From assembly GCA_034670025.1 (NCBI GenBank), contig JAXMOE010000001.1, positions 558,001-622,000 on the forward strand: a stretch of 64,000 nucleotides of DNA, read 5' to 3'. The stretch is from PGYR01 sp034670025. GTDB taxonomy: Bacteria > Bacteroidota > Ignavibacteria > Kapaibacteriales > UBA2268. The notes beneath the pieces were generated by a model, which worked only from the letters and a program-made list of their open reading frames with translations, did not search any database and had not been told where the DNA came from. This document shows, piece after piece, positions 35,582 through 44,594 of this stretch; the stretch's first letter is position 1; each line of letters opens with the position of its first letter. Made by a program: the position numbers and the translations under genes.

Positions 35582-37012
35582 TTAACTTATAATACTATTT
35601 TTATATTTGGTGTCAACAAAAGTAATAAAGAAATATAACACAGCGTTAATAATTAACGCATCACGCAGAATAAAAGTCATTGTAAACATACCTGTAACAA
35701 CCATTGTAATAAAACACAATGATATACCCAACATCAGAATTTTATAAAATAATTCTTCTCTAATCTTAATAGTATAATATATAGCTTTATAGAAAAAGTA
35801 GAAGAATATATAAAAATATATGATTGTCAGAGGAATTCCAACCCTATAAGCAAAATGCAAAAAACTATTGTGAATTATTGAAGTGTAGGTCATAAATGTA
35901 GCAATAGGATTTTTAAAAGTAAATTCATAACCAAAACCGTTGCCAATAAATGGGGAAGATTTTATTTTTTGAATTACTACCTCCCATTCTGCAAATCTCG
36001 AAAGTGCTGAAATATCTGTTGTTCCCTTCGAAGTGGATTCTAACCTTGATTCAAGTGCAAATAGTACAAATTCGAAGATATTACCAAACAAAAGAGAAGA
36101 AACAAGATATGCAATGAATAAAGAAACAACTGTATAAGTAATAAATCTTAATTTTTCTCTATTGTTCAACACTACAAAAATTAGAAATATATTTATAAAT
36201 GCTGCAGCCCAAAAAATTCTTGCAAAAGTAGAAGCTAAAGCACCCAAGCTGAGAATCATTACTGAAGCTAAAAGTATCCTGTAGAATATTTTTTTTTGAT
36301 AAAATAAAAATAAACAACTAAAAGTTGAGCCAACCACAAAAAGATAAAGATTATTCCTAATGGTTGATCCAGCTTGATAAGCATACGTAATGTCCGATAA
36401 AATTTGTTTGTATAAGTAAAATTGGACTATATCAGCAATAACCAAAGTAACAAGAAACAATATTGATAATGTGATTATTTCTTTTTTTGTTTTGATGTAC
36501 TGTTTTAAGGGAAAATAAATTAATGAAAGAGTTAATAAGATATATTCCCTAGACCAACTTAGAAGATTTATATTATCAAACCAATAATTAATAATAGTTA
36601 ACGAAATCAGTATATAGAATGCAATTAGTAACCATTCTATTCTTGATTCTACTAATTTATATTTCTTAATAAATAGAGCCCAGAGAAGCCACAAAAATAG
36701 AAATACATTGAAGTAAATTGAAAACACAACATCAATAACACTGATTCCTCCACCTGTTGTAGAAGAAAACGCAGCTGTGAATATTACAATACTGTATAAC
36801 CAGTATTTTGGGTTTAAAAATAAGAATACTAATGAAAATACAATTATTGAAAGTGCTAAAAAAAAATTAGCACTACTTGTCATACCAATTGATAAGTTCA
36901 ATATAAAGAAGGAAAGAACGGCTGCTAGACAAACAAAAATAATATTTGAAAAAGATATACTCTCTTCTTTATTAAAACTAAAAAGTCTAAATATTTGTGA
37001 TTTCTGAGACAA
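35582..37012 (-). CDS. O-antigen ligase/polymerase-like membrane protein
   Basis: 476 residues, about 11-12 hydrophobic helices, with a larger loop around SRLESTSKGTTDISALSRFAEWEVVIQKIKSSPFIGNGFGYEF. The pattern R..EW......I...P..GNGFG and the following IHNSFLHFAYRVGI is the Wzy_C (O-antigen ligase/polymerase) signature with the catalytic-region arginine and histidine. Such proteins polymerise or ligate lipid-linked glycans on the outer face of the inner membrane. It lies between a Wzz-like gene and PBP2; whether it makes a polymerase or ligase cannot be told from sequence. Confidence 0.88.
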   Translation of the reverse strand: MSQKSQIFRLFSFNKEESISFSNIIFVCLAAVLSFFILNLSIGMTSSANFFLALSIIVFSLVFLFLNPKYWLYSIVIFTAAFSSTTGGGISVIDVVFSIYFNVFLFLWLLWALFIKKYKLVESRIEWLLIAFYILISLTIINYWFDNINLLSWSREYILLTLSLIYFPLKQYIKTKKEIITLSILFLVTLVIADIVQFYLYKQILSDITYAYQAGSTIRNNLYLFVVGSTFSCLFLFYQKKIFYRILLASVMILSLGALASTFARIFWAAAFINIFLIFVVLNNREKLRFITYTVVSLFIAYLVSSLLFGNIFEFVLFALESRLESTSKGTTDISALSRFAEWEVVIQKIKSSPFIGNGFGYEFTFKNPIATFMTYTSIIHNSFLHFAYRVGIPLTIIYFYIFFYFFYKAIYYTIKIREELFYKILMLGISLCFITMVVTGMFTMTFILRDALIINAVLYFFITFVDTKYKNSIIS

Positions 37013-37021
37013 TGTATTTAA

Positions 37022-38170
37022 TTAATTCCTAATTAATTTTAGCTTGTCATTTACTGATTTAAAGCCACTAATTATGAGTACTAGAATAATAGATAAAATA
37101 AAAGCACCAGCAAATGTACCTAATACAATGTAAGATCTTCTAGGTCTATCTTTGTTTTCAGCAGGAACGGCTTTGTCAACAATATAAAGGAAGTTATTTT
37201 TACTATTTAAATCTAATTTTGATTTTTCGAGTGTTGGTAATAAAAATAATTTCATCCTAGAGTGTGCTTCATATTCCGAGTAAAGATTCATATACTCCAT
37301 TCCAACTTTACTTACATCATTGAGAGAAAAGTTTCCAATTAACCCCGGTTGAGTTTTAGATTCTTGTAATTTTTTTCTAGCTTGAATAACATAATCTTTT
37401 AGCATTTGTGTATAAGGATCTTGCTCACCTAGTTTATTTTTTGTTATTTCGTATTCAGTTTCAGCTTTCATAACGCCAGCGTTTAAGTCAGCTAATACTT
37501 CGCTATAAACTGCAGCTTGATCTTCTGGTGAATATATTTGATATTTTTTTGAATAGTATGAAAGCGAATCACCTACTATTTTTAATACTGAGTCCGTTCT
37601 AGCAATTCTTTTTTCTAAATATATCAAATTAGAAGCAGTTTCTTGTTTATTCATTTGTCTTGCTTTACTATTCACAATATTTACAAACTCATTTGCCATA
37701 TTTGCAGCAAGATCAGGATTACTTGCCCAAATTGAAAACTCTATATTACCTTCTTTGTAATTAACAATTTCAATATTTTCTCTCAACAATTTACGAGTCA
37801 CTTCTTTACTATTATCTTTTGTTTGGTACTCCTTTATCAAATCAAACTCATCTATCATAGAATCCAGTACAGATCTGCTTTCCATAAGTACAGACAAATC
37901 ATAACTCTGACCACTTCCACCACCACCAGCAACTTTAGTAATTCCAAAATCTTTTAGTTTAGATGTAATCCCAGACAAAGCACCACCGAGCATACCATCA
38001 GGTGAGCTACTAGGCGGAACAACATTAATAGTAGATTTATATTGAACATCTACATTATAAGCATATATTACGGAACTTACGGTTAATACAAATGTGAATA
38101 GAATAATAACCCACTTATATCTTAGTAATATCGCTAAAGTTTCCAGACTTTCATTTTCTCTTATTATCAT
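37022..38170 (-). CDS. Wzz-like polysaccharide chain-length protein
   Basis: 382 residues. N-terminal Wzz domain with a helix (WVIILFTFVLTVSSVIYAY) and the typical QYKSTINVVPPSSSPDG segment, a long periplasmic coiled-coil region (about 130-300), and a C-terminal helix (YIVLGTFAGAFILSIILVLII) preceded by the Pro-rich KAVPAENKDRPRRS. No tyrosine kinase domain. PCP proteins of this kind set the length of polymers made by a Wzy. It has a Gly-rich loop (VAGGGGSGQ) after the first strand. Gap to the preceding TldE-like gene is 12 bases. Confidence 0.9.
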   Translation of the reverse strand: MIIRENESLETLAILLRYKWVIILFTFVLTVSSVIYAYNVDVQYKSTINVVPPSSSPDGMLGGALSGITSKLKDFGITKVAGGGGSGQSYDLSVLMESRSVLDSMIDEFDLIKEYQTKDNSKEVTRKLLRENIEIVNYKEGNIEFSIWASNPDLAANMANEFVNIVNSKARQMNKQETASNLIYLEKRIARTDSVLKIVGDSLSYYSKKYQIYSPEDQAAVYSEVLADLNAGVMKAETEYEITKNKLGEQDPYTQMLKDYVIQARKKLQESKTQPGLIGNFSLNDVSKVGMEYMNLYSEYEAHSRMKLFLLPTLEKSKLDLNSKNNFLYIVDKAVPAENKDRPRRSYIVLGTFAGAFILSIILVLIISGFKSVNDKLKLIRN

Positions 38171-38182
38171 ATTTTTCTAATT

Positions 38183-39946
38183 TTAATTTACTAAGCTTGA
38201 ATTTATGTAAGGAGGTTTTTTAAAATCATCTTCAATTATGTGTAATTCACCGTCTTCAAACAGTAGATTTGGCACAATTATACTTGATGGTACATACCTA
38301 TCACCACCAGTTAAATATGGTGATTGAACTGCATTTGCTAAGAAATTATATGCGTATTTATTTTTACTTGTGTATAGAATGTCTTTGAAAAGTAATACAT
38401 TAAAAGGGGGGACAACCATTCCACTAAATGGCTCTTTAGTTCCATCTTTGTATAACTTATAACCTTCCATTACATAGTTTTTCTTACCAAATGGGATTTC
38501 AATATTACCATTAGTTATTCTGTATAATGATGTATATCGGATATTTTGATTTAAAAGTTTTTCTACAATAATACCATATTCTAAATCTCTTCTATTAATT
38601 GATTCAATTAACTTTGCTTCTAGTTCAGAATCTTCTAATTCCAAGTTAGTTGAATCATTATTAATTAGCACATTACTATACATAACAGAACCACCACGTT
38701 TATGCCCATTAGATAGGGGTGTTTTTTTAGTTGGTGTACGATCAGTTAGTAATGTCTCCAAATATCCTTTTTCAACTATTGTGACTTCTTGGGGTTCTGT
38801 TCCATCATCGTCAATTAAATAGTTGCCAATTAAGTCGGTTTTACCGTATATTTCTAATTTTGGTTTGTCTATAAGACTTATAAATTTTGGTAAGACCCTT
38901 CCACCAATTTTTCGTTGAAAAACAGCATTTTCATTATCTGAACTAAAACCACCATCAGTTAATGGTTCTCGTTGTGCAATTAGCTTAGGTAAAAAAGATT
39001 GAACGAATAATTCAGCAGCTGCTTGCTTATTAAATATTATAGGGCCTACGTAAAAGTCATCAAGTTGAGATATATTTAATTTTGTCTCTATTCCTTTTGC
39101 AATAGATTTACTTGCATTAATTAGTGAATCGTAACTTGGTAAATTTTCTGGAGAGTTAGAATAAGTTATGTAATGGTCAAATATTGGCATTCCTTTTTTA
39201 TTCTGAGTTGCTGCAACTATTTCGAAACCAGTATAGTAAGAATCTTTAATATATTCTGTCCCTTCTGAATTAACATAATATACTCTTTTGGGTATATATT
39301 CAACACTAACTCCTGATGTAAAAATATCACCATAATTATTAAATACAATTGAAGTATTTCTAATTAGCTTTTCAAAGTAGTTATAATCAAATTCTGGTAT
39401 TTCTTTTAAATATCTGGTTGAAGTAATATTCTTCGATTTAGAAAAATCAGGTGTAGTGTCATTTCTCAATCTATTTTTTAAAACTGCCAATTTCTTTGAA
39501 TATAATTCAGCTGATTGTTTGTACGCAGCATCGGTTGCCAACCAAAACTCTCTTCTTAGGTAATCATAGCTCGGATTATAACTAACTTTTCTTCTTTTGA
39601 ATCCTTCTTCGTCGTCGCTACTTCCGAAGAATCCCAAACCTACATCAAAAAAATTGGTATTGTCAAAATTGTAATCACCAACTCTTACTTTAACTGATAA
39701 AAATGCAGTTTTGTTGTTATTACTTGCTTCAACTGAGCCCAACTGTCCTCTCATACTATGCGCATCTAATTCAGTATATTTATATTCTATAAAATAGGGG
39801 CTTTGTAAGTTTTCTATACTTAAATTTTCCAATGACCTATTTATTTCGTCTTTCATTGCTTTTATAATCTCTTCATTAGGTTTATCAAAACCAAAGCTAA
39901 GACTTGAAGTAACAACAAAAAATAATATTATTCTAATTATATTCAT
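38183..39946 (-). CDS. Exported TldE-like protein lacking the metal site
   Basis: 587 residues with a signal peptide (MNIIRIILFFVVTSSLSFGF). It is a paralogue of the TldD-like protein encoded just upstream: both have VRVGDYNFDNT / LRVGDYKFDNT, a W.(A/S)TD..YK segment, Y(Y/F)VNSEG, a GP(I/A)I strand, ILP/VLP.FI, and DL.G.Y..DD.G.E.Q.V followed by SNGH.R. At the position of the HEIFGH zinc motif it has VQSFLP (315-320), and no cysteine replaces the third ligand. In E. coli the TldE half of the TldD/TldE heterodimer likewise lacks metal ligands. By analogy this is the non-catalytic partner; that pairing is inference. Confidence 0.82.
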   Translation of the reverse strand: MNIIRIILFFVVTSSLSFGFDKPNEEIIKAMKDEINRSLENLSIENLQSPYFIEYKYTELDAHSMRGQLGSVEASNNNKTAFLSVKVRVGDYNFDNTNFFDVGLGFFGSSDDEEGFKRRKVSYNPSYDYLRREFWLATDAAYKQSAELYSKKLAVLKNRLRNDTTPDFSKSKNITSTRYLKEIPEFDYNYFEKLIRNTSIVFNNYGDIFTSGVSVEYIPKRVYYVNSEGTEYIKDSYYTGFEIVAATQNKKGMPIFDHYITYSNSPENLPSYDSLINASKSIAKGIETKLNISQLDDFYVGPIIFNKQAAAELFVQSFLPKLIAQREPLTDGGFSSDNENAVFQRKIGGRVLPKFISLIDKPKLEIYGKTDLIGNYLIDDDGTEPQEVTIVEKGYLETLLTDRTPTKKTPLSNGHKRGGSVMYSNVLINNDSTNLELEDSELEAKLIESINRRDLEYGIIVEKLLNQNIRYTSLYRITNGNIEIPFGKKNYVMEGYKLYKDGTKEPFSGMVVPPFNVLLFKDILYTSKNKYAYNFLANAVQSPYLTGGDRYVPSSIIVPNLLFEDGELHIIEDDFKKPPYINSSLVN

Positions 39947-40463
39947 ATTTAATTGATTGTAAATTTAAATTATTAAGTGTTTTAATTAATTCTTCTTTTT
40001 TTTGAGTGCCCAGTAACAGCTCGTACCCATCATTCATTTTTATTCTTATTCCTTGGCTACCACTTACATTCAAACATAGTCCTCTACCTTTTAAAGATAG
40101 TCTATAACCCCAACCACCGTATTCTCTTATTGGTTTGTATTTACCTACATAAATAGATTCTATATGTTCAAACCGAAGTTTCTTAGTATCTCGGATGAAA
40201 GGCCAGAAAGTATAATTTATTGAGTTGCTACTAATACTAATTGTTAACTCAATCTTGAAGAAAAACCATAACAAGAATGAAGTAAACACGGTGACTAATA
40301 TTAAGCCAAATAGACTTATATCAGAGCTGTTAGTACCATCATTCATTGTATTTAAGTAATTAATTACAAATAATGCAATTGAACCAATAGTAATGATGGA
40401 CAATAAAATCCAAAGGATTTTCTGTCTAAAAGTTTGAACTTCCTTGAATAAAAAATCACTCAT
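39933..40463 (-). CDS. Small membrane protein with PH-like domain (DUF6141-like)
   Basis: 176 residues. Two membrane helices (about 15-37 and 48-68) are followed by a soluble beta domain: KIELTISISSNSINYTFWPF ... LRFEHIESIYVGKYKPIREYGGWGYRLSLKGRG ... GSQGIRIKMNDGYELLLGTQKKEELI. The YGGWGYR and GTQKPEEL-like pattern fits the bacterial PH-like/DUF6141 group. It overlaps the TldE-like gene by 14 bases and the TldD-like gene by one base, so the three are co-translated. Function unknown; it may hold the pair at the inner membrane, which is inferred from its position only. Confidence 0.75.
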   Translation of the reverse strand: MSDFLFKEVQTFRQKILWILLSIITIGSIALFVINYLNTMNDGTNSSDISLFGLILVTVFTSFLLWFFFKIELTISISSNSINYTFWPFIRDTKKLRFEHIESIYVGKYKPIREYGGWGYRLSLKGRGLCLNVSGSQGIRIKMNDGYELLLGTQKKEELIKTLNNLNLQSIKYEYN

Positions 40464-42133
40464 TAATTACCAGTTGTTTTTCTTTCAGGGGCATTTAATA
40501 ATGGTAACTTCGCTTGCGATTTCTTTTTCTTTTGAACTTCAATTTTAGAAACTAAAATATCAGGAGAAGATGCTGAGACAGGGACTCCACCAGATTCAGC
40601 ACCACAAACACCATTGAATATACCAATATTATCAGAAGTCGTTATTATATTACTGAATGTAGATAGGGGAGTACCAATCAAATCAACACCTCGAACTAAT
40701 TCATTTGGTCTGTCATCAGCATATATTTTATAAACAACTAGTGGGATTACATTAAAAGCATTAGGTACTGTTCTGCCTGTAAAGGTAAATCCACCTTGGA
40801 CTTTGCTAAAAAGTAATCCATATTCTTTATCTTCTTCTTCACAAAGGTCTTTTAATTGTTCTACGAGTTCATCAAAATCTTCTGATTTATCACTTTTAAC
40901 AATTAAGTTAGATTGTCTTGAAACTGCATTGTAACCAGCTTGTTTTCTTCCGTGACCATTTGAATTATCAAAACCTTCAATGGGGGAGCGTGACATTAAA
41001 AAACTTTTGAATATCCCATTTTCTACAGAAACAACTTTCTGTGCTTCGACTCCCTGGTCATCAAATTTATAATACCCAGAAAGATCTGTGTTTTCTCTAC
41101 TCTTCTTAGTTGGGTCAAAAATAACATCAATAAATTCCGGTAGTATTGATTCACCCACAGATTTTTTGAATGTTTGACTTGATGTTGGGTCCTTTTCCCT
41201 GTGACCTTCTACTCTGTGTCCAAAAATTTCGTGAAAAAATACACCTGATGCTTCACCTGAGAGAATAGCGGGACCAGAATAAGTGTCCATAAGCGGCGCT
41301 TCCCTTAGTTCTTTTAGTAATGTTATCATATTTAGAATATCTTTTTCAACAACTTCCACTGAAGGAAGTCCTTCCACAGTGTAGGAAAAATATGATTTAT
41401 ATAAAGGTAAACTCATCCCATCGTCGGCTTTAGTTTTTGCATAGATAAAAAGTCTTAAAGCAGACTCGTTAAATTTCAACTTGCTTCCTTCAGAATTTAC
41501 GAAGTATTTAGTTTTGTTTTCTAATTGAAACGAAACACTACCATCGTATATTTCTGGATATGCAGTAAATAGATTGGAAAGGCGTTTAGTTTTTTTGACC
41601 CAATCATTTCTATTAATTTTTAATGGTGTCTGTTCACTCGAATAGCTTACAGGTTCTTCATTAGAAAAATCATTAGACTTATCTTCTTCTTCTATTTTTA
41701 CAGCTGAGTTTGACCTAGCTTTTTCATAAGATTCTATAGCCGATTTGTAAGTTTTATCTGTGGAATACCATATTTTATTCTTAATTGCTTTTTCGTTGTC
41801 ATCTAAAGCTAAGAATTCTAAACCGCCACCACCGCCAAAGTTGAATGAACTTCCACGGATAATATGGGTGTTGTCAAATTTGTAATCTCCAACTCGCAAG
41901 TCAATATCTAATATCCTTTGGTCAACACTATCGTTAGACATAATATTTCCAAAAGAAGAATTTATTGAAACTCTTTCAATATCAGTTATATTGTATGAAA
42001 TATAATAAGGAGGTAATTCTTCTTTTTGTAAACTTTCAAAGTTTCTGTTTAATTCTTCATTTGCAATTTCTAACAGCCCTTTAGATTGTAATGAAAAAGT
42101 TGTAAGTATTAATAATACAATAAATTTAATCAT
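40463..42133 (-). CDS. Exported TldD-like metallopeptidase
   Basis: 556 residues from the ATG at 42133, which gives a proper signal peptide (IKFIVLLILTTFSLQS) and overlaps the gpmA stop by 8 bases; an in-frame start at 42175 would lie deep inside gpmA and spoil the signal. The TldD/PmbA (U62) zinc site is complete: His301-Glu302 and His306 in HEIFGHRVEGHRE, and Cys510 in NGVCGAESGGVPV, matching the third ligand of TldD. Cytosolic TldD/E degrades unfolded or ribosomally made peptides. Here the signal peptide places the enzyme in the periplasm or beyond. An inserted Ser/Glu-rich segment (about 140-170) is a local feature. Confidence 0.85.
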   Translation of the reverse strand: MIKFIVLLILTTFSLQSKGLLEIANEELNRNFESLQKEELPPYYISYNITDIERVSINSSFGNIMSNDSVDQRILDIDLRVGDYKFDNTHIIRGSSFNFGGGGGLEFLALDDNEKAIKNKIWYSTDKTYKSAIESYEKARSNSAVKIEEEDKSNDFSNEEPVSYSSEQTPLKINRNDWVKKTKRLSNLFTAYPEIYDGSVSFQLENKTKYFVNSEGSKLKFNESALRLFIYAKTKADDGMSLPLYKSYFSYTVEGLPSVEVVEKDILNMITLLKELREAPLMDTYSGPAILSGEASGVFFHEIFGHRVEGHREKDPTSSQTFKKSVGESILPEFIDVIFDPTKKSRENTDLSGYYKFDDQGVEAQKVVSVENGIFKSFLMSRSPIEGFDNSNGHGRKQAGYNAVSRQSNLIVKSDKSEDFDELVEQLKDLCEEEDKEYGLLFSKVQGGFTFTGRTVPNAFNVIPLVVYKIYADDRPNELVRGVDLIGTPLSTFSNIITTSDNIGIFNGVCGAESGGVPVSASSPDILVSKIEVQKKKKSQAKLPLLNAPERKTTGN

Positions 42134-42740
42134 CAGTACCAATATATTTTTTTGAAATAAAATTAAATTTGTCATCTAATTCATATACATACGGCTGACC
42201 AGTGGGAATGTTAATTTCAGATATATCATCTTTCGATATATTTTCTAAATGCATAGCCAAAGCTCTTAATGAATTACCATGAGCTGAAATTAGTATATTC
42301 TTTCCAGCTTTGATCATAGGTAATATTTCATTTTCATAATAGGGAATTACTCTTTCTTGAGTATCTTTCAAGGACTCACCTTCTGGGGGAGCTATATCAT
42401 AACTTCTCCTCCATATATGCAATTGTTCTGCACCTACTTTTTCACCTATTTCAGCTTTATTCAAACCTTGTAGTTCACCATAGTGTCTTTCGTTTAGAGC
42501 TTTATCTCTGATTATTTCTGGTTTGCTTTCATTTCTACTTAGTATAATATCAGCGGTATTGATTGCTCTTTTTAAAATTGATGTAAATACTATATCGAAT
42601 TTAAAGTTTTTTAATAATTCTCCAGCAATTTCAGCTTCTGATATGCCCTGATCAGATAAATCAACATCAACCCAACCAGTAAATTTATTATCTTTATTCC
42701 ATAAGGACTGACCGTGTCTAACACATATAAGTTTTGACAT
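42126..42740 (-). CDS. gpmA: 2,3-bisphosphoglycerate-dependent phosphoglycerate mutase
   Basis: 204 residues. Interconverts 3- and 2-phosphoglycerate in glycolysis and gluconeogenesis. The catalytic histidine is in LICVRHGQSLWN, followed by KFTGWVDVDLSDQG, ALNERHYGELQGLNK (Glu and Arg), RRSYDIAPPEGESL and the second histidine in ISAHGNSLRAL. Length is a little shorter than E. coli GpmA, as in many Bacteroidota. It overlaps both neighbours by 1 and 8 bases, so it is embedded in the envelope operon. Confidence 0.95.
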   Translation of the reverse strand: MSKLICVRHGQSLWNKDNKFTGWVDVDLSDQGISEAEIAGELLKNFKFDIVFTSILKRAINTADIILSRNESKPEIIRDKALNERHYGELQGLNKAEIGEKVGAEQLHIWRRSYDIAPPEGESLKDTQERVIPYYENEILPMIKAGKNILISAHGNSLRALAMHLENISKDDISEINIPTGQPYVYELDDKFNFISKKYIGTDD

Positions 42741-43951
42741 TATAATTGTTCCTTTTTTTCTATATATTCTTTTATAATTTCTTGCGGTGCTTGAACAAGC
42801 TCTATTAATACACCTTCTGCAGAAATAGGGTAGTCTTCATTTCCTTTGGGATGAATAAAACAAACATCATATCCTGATGCGCCTTTACGAATTCCTCCAG
42901 GTGTAAACCTTACTCCATCTTTTGATAATGAATTATACGCAGCTTCCAAATCATCTACCCAAAGTCCAAAATGATTTAATTTTGGTTGGTGTACCGATGG
43001 CTTTTTTTCAATATCAAGAGGTTGCATTATGTCTATTTCTACTTTCCCTAAACCAACCCCTAATTCATAAATGTCTTCATCTACATTTTCAGTTTCGCTT
43101 TGATAATCACCTATTTTTTTCACCCCAAGTAAATCATTCCATAGAGTTTTGTGTTTGGCTTTATCTTCTCCACCAATAGCTATTTGTTGAACACCTAATA
43201 TATTAAACGTTTTTTTATTCATTTGATTTTCAACTTGTTTAAGAGTCTCAATTGAGTTAATACCTTGTATTTCATCAATATTATTGGTTGGGAATGCTAT
43301 TACCTTTTTTTCTCGATTTTGAATTATTTCTACAATATCTGTTAAGTAAAACTCCCCTTGAGCATTGTCTGTATCTACTTCCTTCAATGCAGAAAATAGC
43401 TCGTTGGAATCTACTATGTATGTTCCACTATTGATTTCATTTACTAACTTTTCATTTTCATTACAATCTTTCTCTTCTACAATCTTTCTAAATTCATTTT
43501 TTTCATTTCTTATTATTCTACCGTAACCGGTAGGTTTATCTGCAAATGCAGATAATACAGAAAGTGTAGAGTTCTCTTGTTGATGAGTTCGCAGGAATTG
43601 TTTCAATGTAGATTTAGTTAGTAGTGGAACATCACCACACAAAATTAGAACTTGTGAATTAGAATTAATTAATTCGTTTTCAGATTGCTGTACTGCATGT
43701 CCAGTTCCTAACTGCTCTTCTTGCACAACTGTTGTAATATTTGAAAAACTCTTGGAGTTAAGATAATTCTCAATTTTGTCTTTCATATATCCAACAACTA
43801 ATACTGTTTTGTTCGAGCTAATATTTTCTACAGTGTCTAAAACGTATTCCAACATTGGTTTATCATTCAAATTGACTAGTACTTTAGGCAAATCAGAAAC
43901 ATTCATCCTTGTTCCTTTACCTGCAGCTAAAACTACAGTTGTTATTTTCAT
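42740..43951 (-). CDS. GlmU-like nucleotidyltransferase fused to a VOC domain
   Basis: 403 residues in one frame. Residues 1 to about 243 are a GlmU-type UTP:GlcNAc-1-phosphate uridylyltransferase: VVLAAGKGTRM, EEQLGTGHAVQQ, LCGDVPLL, GYGRIIRN, EEKD, EINSGTYIV and NAQGEFYLTDI. The usual left-handed beta-helix acetyltransferase half is absent. Instead residues about 248-391 are a vicinal-oxygen-chelate (glyoxalase/methylmalonyl-CoA epimerase-like) domain: NILGVQQIAIGGEDKAKHK, KVEIDIMQP, LNHFGLWVDDLEAAY, VLIELVQAP, with likely ligands Glu305, His327 and Glu384 and Gln in place of the first His. Met244 (codon at 43220-43222) could be the original start of a separate VOC protein. First gene of the eight-gene minus-strand run. 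Confidence 0.87.
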   Translation of the reverse strand: MKITTVVLAAGKGTRMNVSDLPKVLVNLNDKPMLEYVLDTVENISSNKTVLVVGYMKDKIENYLNSKSFSNITTVVQEEQLGTGHAVQQSENELINSNSQVLILCGDVPLLTKSTLKQFLRTHQQENSTLSVLSAFADKPTGYGRIIRNEKNEFRKIVEEKDCNENEKLVNEINSGTYIVDSNELFSALKEVDTDNAQGEFYLTDIVEIIQNREKKVIAFPTNNIDEIQGINSIETLKQVENQMNKKTFNILGVQQIAIGGEDKAKHKTLWNDLLGVKKIGDYQSETENVDEDIYELGVGLGKVEIDIMQPLDIEKKPSVHQPKLNHFGLWVDDLEAAYNSLSKDGVRFTPGGIRKGASGYDVCFIHPKGNEDYPISAEGVLIELVQAPQEIIKEYIEKKEQL

Positions 43952-44036
43952 TTGGTATAATATTTGTATATTAGAAATTACTAAAAATTAAATTAAGACT
44001 TTACTTAATTAACTCAAAGCTAAGTGGGAAAATGAT

Positions 44037-44594
44037 ATGAAAAATACGATACTATTAGTAGCAATGTTACTTTTTTTGACATTTAATTTATACTCTTTTG
44101 AAAAAGTTAATACACTCGATTTGAATAATTTAGATTACTCTAAAATAGAGCAATTAAGAGTTAATTTTAAGCATAAGGGGCGAGTAGTTGCAAATCACAA
44201 TGCTGTAGAACTAAATAAAATTCTTAAATTAAATCAAAATGAATTTGCTGAAATTTATTTCCAGGGTGGTGATAAAGTAATTTATAGTCATTATGATTTA
44301 TCAGAATTGAATAATCAAAATCCTTTGTTATTGATTGATAATAAAAATGTATCTTCATTAGGGGACACTTTAGTAATAGGAGAGGGTGAGTTATTAAACT
44401 TAGAGAATAATACACTTTTAGATACGGAACTAAATTCAATTTTAGATGTACAGTATCAATTAAATTTGAAAAAACTTACACAAATGGATATTAAAAATTA
44501 TTTTAAACCATCGAGCATAATTTATCCATTTGATAATAGTGTGAATAGGTGGAAAAGCACAATAGAGAAAATTATAATCTATAAGAACAGTTAG
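44037..44594 (+). CDS. Exported protein of unknown function
   Basis: 185 residues with a signal peptide (KNTILLVAMLLFLTFNLYS). The rest has alternating Leu/Asn-rich strands (VNTLDLNNLDYSKIEQLRVNFKHKGRVV; AEIYFQGGDKVIYSHYDL; DTLVIGEGELLNLENNTLL) and no recognised motif or cysteine. It is divergent from the GlmU-VOC gene and its last 4 bases overlap the convergent histidine kinase gene. I cannot assign a function. Confidence 0.65.
   Translation: MKNTILLVAMLLFLTFNLYSFEKVNTLDLNNLDYSKIEQLRVNFKHKGRVVANHNAVELNKILKLNQNEFAEIYFQGGDKVIYSHYDLSELNNQNPLLLIDNKNVSSLGDTLVIGEGELLNLENNTLLDTELNSILDVQYQLNLKKLTQMDIKNYFKPSSIIYPFDNSVNRWKSTIEKIIIYKNS

Noticed and set aside
35582..37012. RodA/FtsW identity for the membrane protein beside PBP2
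   Set aside because: RodA often pairs with PBP2, but this protein has the Wzy_C pattern (GNGFG, IHNSFLH) and lacks the SEDS signature near the C-terminus.
42134..42175. A start codon at 42175 that would lengthen the TldD-like protein by 14 residues
   Set aside because: It lies 50 bases inside gpmA and puts a hydrophilic lead before the signal peptide. The ATG at 42133 gives a standard signal peptide and an 8-base overlap.
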